From Bartonella tribocorum (GTDB lineage: Bacteria > Pseudomonadota > Alphaproteobacteria > Rhizobiales > Rhizobiaceae), in NCBI RefSeq assembly GCF_002777915.1, contig NZ_NJGE01000001.1, positions 46,629 to 110,628 of the forward strand: a stretch of DNA of 64,000 nt, given 5' to 3'. Positions within the stretch are counted from its first letter, which is position 1. Each line of letters opens with the position of its first letter. Made by a program: the position numbers and the translations under genes. Below the pieces are notes generated by a model that was given only the letters and a program-made list of their open reading frames with translations, was not told the origin of the DNA and made no database searches. This document shows positions 27,377 through 35,569 of the stretch, piece after piece.

Positions 27377-30300
27377 ATGATTTATAAACCACGTGTCTTT
27401 TCTATTTCTCCTGGAACGGCTTTTTTGCCTCATTTTGTTGATGCACTGCTCTCTGGTACCCTTATTGATGATTTTGCTCCCAATGGAGATATTCAAACGG
27501 CTCTTGCAGATAGCCTTATTTATGTTCCGACACGTCGTGCGGCTCGCGCTTTGCGTTTAGCCTTTGTTGAAAGAAGCGATACACAATCAACCTTATTGCC
27601 AACCATTCGTGCCCTAGGCGATGTTGATGAAGACAGTTTCCTTTTTGTTGAAAATCATACCAGCGCTCTTAATCCGCCTATTGGAGAGAGCGAACGCTTA
27701 CTGCTTTTAGCGCGTCTTATTCGTCCATGGCGTGAAAGTTTGCCTGCACATTTGCGTGCTATGTTTGGTACAGAAGATGTACTTATTCCAGCGCATAGTG
27801 CCGATGCAATTTGGCTTGCTCAAGATTTAGCACATTTGATGGATGAAATTGAAACAGAAGCAGCAGACTGGTCAAAACTGAAAGATATTGCCCCTGATAT
27901 GGTCGCTGAATGGTGGCAAATAACGCTCGATTTTCTAACGATTATTACGCAAAATTGGCCACAAATCTTGACAGAAAGGCAGCGAAGTAATCCCGCTGAA
28001 TGGCGTAATCAAGCATTGACAATGCATGCAGAGGCTTTACAACGCGCGCAGTCTGATAAACCAATCATTGCGGCTGGTGTTTCAGGTTCTATTCCCGCAG
28101 TTTCTCATCTTTTAAAGGTTATAGCCTCTCTACCAAAAGGGGCTGTTGTTCTTCCTGGTCTTGATCTTCATATGGATGAAGAACAATGGAATGCACTTAG
28201 CACAAGCAATAAAGATAAAACAGCTTGTGATTTTTTTGATTATGCAGAAAACATTTTTAGCCATCCTCAATATCATTTAAAAAAACTTCTAACGCTCATG
28301 GAGTGTCAACGCGACCATGTTTGCGAAATTGGCCAACAAAGTACAATAAAGAAAAGGCGAATGGCGCTTTTATCAGAAGCACTCCGATCAGCTTCTACGA
28401 CGGATAAATGGATACAAATTGTCCGTGATGATTATGAAAATCTTTGTGCAGATTGGTCATTTATTGAAGCTATAAATGAACGTGAAGAAGCTCTCGCTAT
28501 CGCTGTTGCTTTACGCAAGGCTATTGAAGAACCCAAAAAAACCGCAGCCCTTATTACCAATGACCGTAATTTAGCCCGCCGTGTTGCTGCGGAATTACAG
28601 CGATTTGGCATTGAAGCAAATGATTCAGGGGGAATACCACTTGCACAAACATTGCCTGTAACGCTCTTGCGATTGATCTTAGAAAATGTTTTGCAACCCG
28701 ATGATCCCATTGCTTTTCTTTCTCTTCTTAAACATCCACTGACAACACTCCAACAAAACCGTCATCGCTTACGCGAAATGGCAGAAAATTTTGAACTTTT
28801 TATTCTTCGAGGGAACACAGGGCGCATCAATCTTTGCGAATGTGATCAATTTCTTGAAAAATGGATTGAGACCTATACCCATGATCATGATCGTTCTGAA
28901 ATTAATGCCCTTGATCAACAGAAATTTGAAGAAGCACGTCTCCTTTGTCATCTTTTGAAGAAAGCTGTTGAACCTTTAGCTTCTCTCATGAAACAAGAGG
29001 AAGAATGCACCATCAACGAAGCTGCGATAGCAACTGTTGAGGTTTTTGAAAATTTTGGGCGCAATGAGGATAATTCTCTTGCTCATCTTTATCAACACGA
29101 AGCAGGACAAGCCCTATCAAAATTTTTACGGGAATTGGTCAGTGATCAATCAGGATTAACATTTCATCTTTGCGAATGGCCCGCTATGTTTTCTGCATTG
29201 ATCGCAACGCGTTCCGTTACACCTTCGCCTGGAGGACATTCACGTTTATTCATCTGGGGTACTTTAGAATCACGTTTACAAACGGTTGATACAGTGGTTA
29301 TTGGCGGTCTTAATGAAGGATCATGGCCGATATCAACCCGAAATGATGCTTTTTTATCGCGACCGATGAAAATGATGTTAACTCTAGAACCACCAGAGCA
29401 GCGTATTGGTATTTCCGCCCATGATTTTCAATGGGCTATGGGAATGGATAAGGTGGTGATGAGTCGCGCATTGCGTGTTAATCATACCCCTTCTATTCCT
29501 TCACGTTGGCTACAACGCATAGAAACAGTGGTAGGAAAACAGGCTTGGAAACAAATCTGTGCACGAGGTGAAATATTACGCCATTGGACAAAGATGCTTG
29601 ATCATACCAACATGATTTCTGATGTAGAACGACCTTGCCCTGCACCACCCCTTGATGTACGTCCGCGTCATTTTTCAGTCACTGAAATAGAAACATTGCG
29701 CTATGATCCTTATGCTATCTATGCCAAAAAAATCTTACGACTAAGACCACTTAAAAAACTTATTCACGATCCTAGTGCTATTGAAAGGGGAATACTTTAT
29801 CACGCTATTCTTGCAGCTTTTTGCACACAAATAAAAAATCCAAATGCCGCAAATGCTTTAGATGTCCTACTTTCCATTGGACGTAAAGAATTTGATAAAT
29901 TCAATTTTCCACCCGATATTGAAGCAATTTGGTGGAACATTTTTGAAAATCTTGCTCCACACCTTATTCAATGGGAACAAAGTTTAGGGCCGCGCGAGCG
30001 ATATGCTGAAGTGGTCTCAGAAAAAATCCCTATAGGGACAACAGGGGTAACCCTTTCAGGGCGTGTTGATCGTCTTGATGTCTTGCCAGACAAAACGGTT
30101 GAAATTCTAGATTTCAAAACTGGAACGCCTCCTTCATCAAAACAGGTTCGTGAATTATTATTTCCACAATTGGCTTTAGAAACAGCTTTGCTGATGGAAG
30201 GGGCGTTTCCAGATTTTCAAGATCTTACCCCCTCAAATTTATTTTACATTCCCTTAAACGGAAAAGGCGAAATTAAATCCCAATCCATTCTTTTAAAGAA

Positions 30301-30502
30301 AAAAGAAGAAAAAACTTACCTCAGTGCCGTTAATCTTGGTGAAATTGCATGGAAAAATCTTATTGCACTTATAACGTATTATCAAAATCCACAACAAGGC
30401 TATCTTTCACATGCTGTTCCCATGGAAAAACGACATGAAGGTGACTACGACCATTTGGCACGGTTGTGGGAATGGTCAAGTGGTTTTTATAAAGAAGAGT
30501 AA
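27377..30502 (+). CDS. addB: Double-strand break repair protein AddB (alphaproteobacterial type)
   Basis: 1041 residues. AddB partners AddA in the helicase-nuclease that resects broken ends and loads RecA, replacing RecBCD in alphaproteobacteria. The inactivated-helicase N-terminal part opens with FSISPGTAFLPHFVDALLSG and has VPTRRAARALRLAF. The central GGLNEGSWP is a conserved landmark, and the C-terminal PD-(D/E)XK nuclease shows GRVDRLDVL and EILDFKTG with the catalytic Asp and Lys. addA begins two bases after its stop, a tight pair. Confidence 0.93.
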   Translation: MIYKPRVFSISPGTAFLPHFVDALLSGTLIDDFAPNGDIQTALADSLIYVPTRRAARALRLAFVERSDTQSTLLPTIRALGDVDEDSFLFVENHTSALNPPIGESERLLLLARLIRPWRESLPAHLRAMFGTEDVLIPAHSADAIWLAQDLAHLMDEIETEAADWSKLKDIAPDMVAEWWQITLDFLTIITQNWPQILTERQRSNPAEWRNQALTMHAEALQRAQSDKPIIAAGVSGSIPAVSHLLKVIASLPKGAVVLPGLDLHMDEEQWNALSTSNKDKTACDFFDYAENIFSHPQYHLKKLLTLMECQRDHVCEIGQQSTIKKRRMALLSEALRSASTTDKWIQIVRDDYENLCADWSFIEAINEREEALAIAVALRKAIEEPKKTAALITNDRNLARRVAAELQRFGIEANDSGGIPLAQTLPVTLLRLILENVLQPDDPIAFLSLLKHPLTTLQQNRHRLREMAENFELFILRGNTGRINLCECDQFLEKWIETYTHDHDRSEINALDQQKFEEARLLCHLLKKAVEPLASLMKQEEECTINEAAIATVEVFENFGRNEDNSLAHLYQHEAGQALSKFLRELVSDQSGLTFHLCEWPAMFSALIATRSVTPSPGGHSRLFIWGTLESRLQTVDTVVIGGLNEGSWPISTRNDAFLSRPMKMMLTLEPPEQRIGISAHDFQWAMGMDKVVMSRALRVNHTPSIPSRWLQRIETVVGKQAWKQICARGEILRHWTKMLDHTNMISDVERPCPAPPLDVRPRHFSVTEIETLRYDPYAIYAKKILRLRPLKKLIHDPSAIERGILYHAILAAFCTQIKNPNAANALDVLLSIGRKEFDKFNFPPDIEAIWWNIFENLAPHLIQWEQSLGPRERYAEVVSEKIPIGTTGVTLSGRVDRLDVLPDKTVEILDFKTGTPPSSKQVRELLFPQLALETALLMEGAFPDFQDLTPSNLFYIPLNGKGEIKSQSILLKKKEEKTYLSAVNLGEIAWKNLIALITYYQNPQQGYLSHAVPMEKRHEGDYDHLARLWEWSSGFYKEE

Positions 30503-30504
30503 TC

Positions 30505-33500
30505 ATGACTTTTTTTTCTATTCCTGAAGCTGCTCTTGATGCACAAGCAATGGCGACACATCCCCAAAAAAACGTGTGGGTTTCTGCAAATGCTGGATCT
30601 GGAAAAACCCACGTTTTAAGTGAACGTGTTATTCGTTTGCTTTTAAACGGTACGCCTCCAGCACGTATTTTATGCCTGACTTATACAAGAGCTGCTGCTG
30701 CTGTTATGCAATCACGAATTTTTCGCACGCTTTCCAGTTGGAATGAACTCGATGATACACAGCTGCAAGAAACCTTAACACGGTTTGAAAATAAACCCGT
30801 CAATGCGCAAAAATTAACTTATGCACGACAGCTCTTCGCTCGTGCTCTTGAAACACCTGGTGGCTTGAAAATTCAAACAATACATGCTTTTTGTGAATCT
30901 CTCTTGCATCAATTTATGTTAGAAGCCAATATCGCAGGGCATTTCGAACTTCCCGATGATATCAGTCGCGAAAAATTACAACAAGAATCTCGTCGCCAGC
31001 TTTTAGCACGTCGTGATGTACAACCTGCTTTGCAACAGTTACTTCAAGTTATTAGTGAACATACTTTTAATCAACTGCTCGATGAAGCCGTTGAAAAGCA
31101 ACATAAACTCTCTGATTTTTTATCTTCTCTTCTGTCTGAAAATGGAGAAGAAAAATTGCGTGCGCTTTTTAACTTAGCACCCGATGAAACAAATCAAGGT
31201 CTGCTGGAACAAATTCAACAGGCTGCGCGCCTTCCTCTTTATGCTCTTAAACATGGTGAAACCAATGGTAGCCAAAGCTTTAAGGATATGGTGGAAAAAT
31301 TTTCCCAATTAGAAAAGGTGCGTGATGAGACAAATATTCTCAATATTATTTCTGATATTTATTTTAAAACAAAAGGTGAGCCGCGTAATTTTTCACGTTT
31401 ATCTCGTAAAAAATCCGATGAAATTTGGCCTTTTATTCAACAAATGCTTGAAGATAAACAAAACAAGCTTTCTGTCCTTTTAGAAAAATATCAATGCGCA
31501 AAAATTGCCACCCTCAATATGGCTGCTTTTAAGCTCTGTGCCGTTTATCTCAAAATCTATACGAATCTAAAAAAGGCCAATGGCATCTTGGATTTTGATG
31601 ACCTTATTGAGCGTACGCTCCATTTGTTACAGCGCAAAGGTGCCAGCCAATGGGTGCATTATAAACTTGATCAGGGCCTTGATCATATTCTCCTTGATGA
31701 AGCGCAAGACACCAACCCTGAACAATGGCAAATTATTCAACTGTTGGCACAAGAATTTTTTTCAGGGTATAGCCAACGAACAAATATACGGACTCTTTTT
31801 GCTGTTGGCGATGAAAAACAATCGATTTATTCTTTTCAAGGTGCTGCTCCAGAAAACTTTGCTGCAAATGGACGAATCATTCAAAAAAAAGCGCAGCAAA
31901 CAAATCAGCAATTTGAAAAAATACAACTGCATTACTCTTTTCGCTCTACAGCAGATGTTCTTAAAAGCGTTGATCTTGTTTTTGAAACACCAGAAAACTA
32001 TAAAGGGCTTTCGGCAGAAAATACAAAGACGGTGCATGAAGCTATTCGTGTTCATAGCCCAGGTGAAGTTGTTATATGGGATGCCATTTCCAAAGAAACA
32101 AGCGAATTTCCCCATGATTGGCATTTGAGTGTTGATCATTTAGATACACCTGAAGTCCGTTTAGCAGAAAAAATTGCTGAAACGATTGCTGACTGGTTAC
32201 AAAAAGGCGAAATGCTTCCAGCAAAGGGACGTTTAATACGGGCAAGTGATATTATGATCTTGGTTCGTAAACGTGATAAATTTGTTTCAGCTCTTTCCCG
32301 TGCTCTTAAACACCTTAATATTCCTGTAGCAGGGGCTGATCGTTTACAACTCACCAAACATATTAGTATCCGTGACTTAATGGCGCTTGGACGTTTTGTT
32401 TTGCAGCCACAAGATGATCTTTCTCTTGCTTGCGTTTTAAAAAGTCCCCTTTTTGCTTTTAGTGAAGAGGAACTTTATCAGCTTGCTACACACCGAACCG
32501 GCTCTCTTTGGCAAAGTTTATCTACGCATGCATCATCGCAGGTATCTTTTAAAGATGCTTTTGAAAGACTAAATCATTATCGCACTTTAGTGGATAAAAT
32601 ACCAGTTTTCGAGTTTTATAGCCATATTCTGAATAATGATAAGGGAAGACAAAAAATTCTATCTCGCTTAGGATCTGAAGCAAATGATGTGCTCGATGCT
32701 TTTATGGATTATACGCTCACGATTCAAAAAACAGGATTACCAGGATTACAAGCTTTTTTAGAAACATTAAGTGCAAGCGAGCCAGAAATTAAACGTGAAT
32801 TTGAACAAAACAATGAAGAAATTCGTATCATGACGGTTCATGCTGCAAAAGGACTAGAAGCTGCTATTGTGTTTTTGGTTGATCCTGGTAGTGCGATTTG
32901 GCATCCTCAGCACGCACCTCATTTGCTTAAAGCTCCTTTAGACAATGCACAATGGAATGGACAACAAGCTTTTATTTGGCGCCCCAATGAAAATTTTGAT
33001 ACAAAACTCTCTAAGCAAGCAATTTCACATTTAAAAGAGCGTGCCGAAGAAGAGTATAGGCGCCTTCTTTATGTAGGAATGACACGTGCTGAAGATCGTT
33101 TATTTGTTTGTGGATATAAAGGTAAAAAAACACCCCCTCATACATGGCTACAACTGGTAAAGAAAGCCCTTGAACCTCATGCGGTTTCTATAAAAGGCCC
33201 CGCAGAAGATATTGCAGCTTGGCGTTATTGCATTACATCTTCTTCTGCCTCTATAAACCAAGAAATTTCCTGTTCTGAGAGTCAAGCCTTACCAGCTTTG
33301 CCTGCTTTTTTCTCTCATAAAGTACCAGCAGAACCAGTTCTCCCAAAACCGCTAAAACCCTCTGTTGCGAGCCTTGCCATTGAAGCTGATACAGAGCTTT
33401 CCTCAAACCCAAAGCAGCTTTTCACTTCACCTGTTTTAGGAGAAATAAACACCAACAGAGCTTTTTTCATAGAATATGGTCATCTCATTCACCGATTATT

Positions 33501-33978
33501 ACAATATCTTCCCGACTGCCCTCCACAAAAACGTCAAGATTATGCTCGCAACTATCTCAATATCAAAGCTTCTCATTGGGATAAAAGCCAAAGAGAACGT
33601 GCTCTTCGCCATGTTTGGAAAATTTTAGATCATGATTACCTCAAACCCCTTTTCTCTGAGCAGTCACGTGCTGAGGTTCCCTTAATGGGGATTGTAAAAA
33701 TTCGTGGAAAAGAACAAGCAATTTCTGGTCAAATTGACCGTCTTTACATCACGAAAAACAGCATTATCTTTGCTGATTTTAAAACAGGGATTCCACCTGA
33801 AAATGAAGCCGCTATTGCTCCTCATCATTGGTTGCAAATGGCACTTTATCGAAAATTGTTGCAAGCTATTCATCCTGATAAAGATATCCAAGCTCTGCTT
33901 ATTTACAGTAAAGAAGCCAAAATTTTTAAACTTCTTCCAGAAAAACTCGAGGCATTTCTTGATGAAATTGCCCTATAA
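30505..33978 (+). CDS. addA: Double-strand break repair helicase-nuclease AddA
   Basis: 1157 residues, a UvrD-type superfamily 1 helicase fused to a RecB-like nuclease. The Walker A region is ANAGSGKTHVLSERV (about 29-43). Helicase motifs LLDEAQDTNPEQW, GDEKQSIYSFQGA, TVHAAKGLEAAIVFL and LLYVGMTRAEDRL follow in order. The C-terminal nuclease has GQIDRLY and FADFKTG. All catalytic residues look intact, so AddAB should be active. trxA follows after 176 bases, a gene order also recalled from other Rhizobiales. Confidence 0.95.
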   Translation: MTFFSIPEAALDAQAMATHPQKNVWVSANAGSGKTHVLSERVIRLLLNGTPPARILCLTYTRAAAAVMQSRIFRTLSSWNELDDTQLQETLTRFENKPVNAQKLTYARQLFARALETPGGLKIQTIHAFCESLLHQFMLEANIAGHFELPDDISREKLQQESRRQLLARRDVQPALQQLLQVISEHTFNQLLDEAVEKQHKLSDFLSSLLSENGEEKLRALFNLAPDETNQGLLEQIQQAARLPLYALKHGETNGSQSFKDMVEKFSQLEKVRDETNILNIISDIYFKTKGEPRNFSRLSRKKSDEIWPFIQQMLEDKQNKLSVLLEKYQCAKIATLNMAAFKLCAVYLKIYTNLKKANGILDFDDLIERTLHLLQRKGASQWVHYKLDQGLDHILLDEAQDTNPEQWQIIQLLAQEFFSGYSQRTNIRTLFAVGDEKQSIYSFQGAAPENFAANGRIIQKKAQQTNQQFEKIQLHYSFRSTADVLKSVDLVFETPENYKGLSAENTKTVHEAIRVHSPGEVVIWDAISKETSEFPHDWHLSVDHLDTPEVRLAEKIAETIADWLQKGEMLPAKGRLIRASDIMILVRKRDKFVSALSRALKHLNIPVAGADRLQLTKHISIRDLMALGRFVLQPQDDLSLACVLKSPLFAFSEEELYQLATHRTGSLWQSLSTHASSQVSFKDAFERLNHYRTLVDKIPVFEFYSHILNNDKGRQKILSRLGSEANDVLDAFMDYTLTIQKTGLPGLQAFLETLSASEPEIKREFEQNNEEIRIMTVHAAKGLEAAIVFLVDPGSAIWHPQHAPHLLKAPLDNAQWNGQQAFIWRPNENFDTKLSKQAISHLKERAEEEYRRLLYVGMTRAEDRLFVCGYKGKKTPPHTWLQLVKKALEPHAVSIKGPAEDIAAWRYCITSSSASINQEISCSESQALPALPAFFSHKVPAEPVLPKPLKPSVASLAIEADTELSSNPKQLFTSPVLGEINTNRAFFIEYGHLIHRLLQYLPDCPPQKRQDYARNYLNIKASHWDKSQRERALRHVWKILDHDYLKPLFSEQSRAEVPLMGIVKIRGKEQAISGQIDRLYITKNSIIFADFKTGIPPENEAAIAPHHWLQMALYRKLLQAIHPDKDIQALLIYSKEAKIFKLLPEKLEAFLDEIAL

Positions 33979-34154
33979 GTTATTGTTTCCCTTCAAAGTA
34001 TCTTTACGCTTTTTTATTTTCCTAAAATTGCTCAAATAAACACGTTCCACAATTTTGGGTGCAAAAAAGTTCCTTAATAATTTATCTTTGCAATAACTTG
34101 ATATGAATTGTTATCATACCAATCTATAAAAAAATAAGTATAAAGGATAAATCA

Positions 34155-34478
34155 ATGACGTGTGTAAAAGTTGATAAGGACAATTTCGAAAGTGAAGTTT
34201 TAACCTCTTCCACCCCTGTTGTGGTTGATTTTTGGGCAGAATGGTGTGGTCCTTGCAAAATGATAGCGCCAATTTTGGATGAAATTTCAACAGAAATGCA
34301 AAATCAAGTTAAAATTGTCAAAGTAAATATTGACGAAAATCCGGAATTAGCTACCCAATATGGAGTACGCTCTATCCCTACATTACTAATGTTTAAAAAT
34401 GGAAATGTCTCATCAAATATGGTTGGCGCTACCTCTAAAGGACGTCTTTCTGAGTGGATAAAAGATGGGCTTAGTTAA
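34155..34478 (+). CDS. trxA: Thioredoxin
   Basis: 107 residues with the active site WCGPCK (Cys31, Cys34), the preceding VVDFWAEW strand, and the cis-proline loop [10 protein letters not shown]. It is a general cytosolic disulfide reductase. Start ATG at 34155 follows AAAGGATAAATCA. It ends just before a strong terminator, closing the addB-addA-trxA group. Confidence 0.97.
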   Translation: MTCVKVDKDNFESEVLTSSTPVVVDFWAEWCGPCKMIAPILDEISTEMQNQVKIVKVNIDENPELATQYGVRSIPTLLMFKNGNVSSNMVGATSKGRLSEWIKDGLS

Positions 34479-35058
34479 TGCTATACATAGGTAATGATAA
34501 AGGAGAGAAATTTTAGTCTCTCCTTTTGATTTTTTTTAAATATTTTCTTCTTGGGTAGGGTTATAAAGATAGGGAATCCAGCACATAAAAAAGCAAATAT
34601 CACTTTAGCAATAAGGGGGATTCTGCTTGGAGTGCTTGGCAATTATAAAAGAAGATTTTAAGCAAAAGTTTTGCAAGTTGCTTTTTTGAAGTTTACACTT
34701 TTTAAGGAGAAAGAAGAAAGCAATTCACTGTAGTTAAGTTAATACTTTTCTAAGAAGGTGACTACTTTGATATAAAATTCCCTTACACGTTTATCCAAAA
34801 TCAAAAGAATTTTTTTAAAGTCTTCAAAAAAATATGAGAGACAAAAAACATTCTCTAAAAGAAACGAATTAATTCTTGAAAATTAATGAATGTCCTTTGC
34901 AAGTTATGCCATTTTTATAAAAGAGTCTGTTTTTTGTTTCATTTTCATGGTTGGTACATCCAGCAGGTTTTCTTTATGTTATTCATCATCTCAAATTTTA
35001 TAAATACGTATTGAGGGCATTACAAACTAAAAAATGACGATGACCATATCGATATGTT
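34479..35058. other. Convergent spacer between trxA and tsaE
   Basis: Apart from the trxA terminator at its left end, this 580-base AT-rich stretch shows no gene or RNA that I recognise. In relatives, amgK- and murU-type genes lie between tsaE and addB; no remnant of either is apparent here. Confidence 0.5.
34499..34538 (+). terminator. Rho-independent terminator after trxA
   Basis: AAAGGAGAGA (34499-34508) pairs perfectly with TCTCTCCTTT (34517-34526) around an 8-base loop, followed by TGATTTTTTTT. It lies 21 bases after the trxA stop and is the clearest terminator in the window. Confidence 0.88.
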
Positions 35059-35526
35059 TTATGTGTGAATTGCAAAAGACTGTTGCAAACGTTCAATGGA
35101 ATGTTGTGCAGATCGCAGTGTCACATGACGCCCATGTGCTTTATATTGTAAGGTGAGTGCAAAAGTGGCAACCTCTAAAAGATCTGCACTTCTTTCTGGC
35201 CATTCAACGAGTAAAATGTTTTTCTCACGTGCTTCATGAAGCCCTAACTCATCAATTTCTTCTGCCATAGAAAGGCGATAAAGATCAGCATGAATAATTT
35301 CAAACTGTGGAAGTTGATAGCTTTGCACAAGTGTAAAAGTAGGGCTTGGAACCTCCATAGTGTCATCGTTTGCAAGCGTTTGGATGATTGTACGTGCGAT
35401 GGTTGATTTTCCAGTTCCAAGATCTCCTTGCAGTGTCACAAGATCTCTAGGCTTTAAAGAAAGGGCTAAGTTTTTTGCAAAAAGCTTTGTTGCCTCTTCA
35501 TTTTCAAGAAAAAAATCAAAATTCAT
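35059..35526 (-). CDS. tsaE: tRNA threonylcarbamoyladenosine biosynthesis ATPase TsaE
   Basis: 155 residues from the ATG at 35526; a longer frame would overlap divL. TsaE is the P-loop ATPase that resets the TsaBD complex during t6A modification of ANN-decoding tRNAs. Walker A GDLGTGKST is at about 35-43, then SPTFTLVQSY, HADLYRL and LVEWPERS. An alternative ATG lies 12 bases upstream. It is downstream of divL on the same strand; in Rhizobiales the divL-tsaE adjacency is recalled as common. Confidence 0.93.
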   Translation of the reverse strand: MNFDFFLENEEATKLFAKNLALSLKPRDLVTLQGDLGTGKSTIARTIIQTLANDDTMEVPSPTFTLVQSYQLPQFEIIHADLYRLSMAEEIDELGLHEAREKNILLVEWPERSADLLEVATFALTLQYKAHGRHVTLRSAQHSIERLQQSFAIHT

Positions 35527-35569
35527 CAAGATTTCCATGAATTGGATAAAAATATAACAAAGGTTAAAA

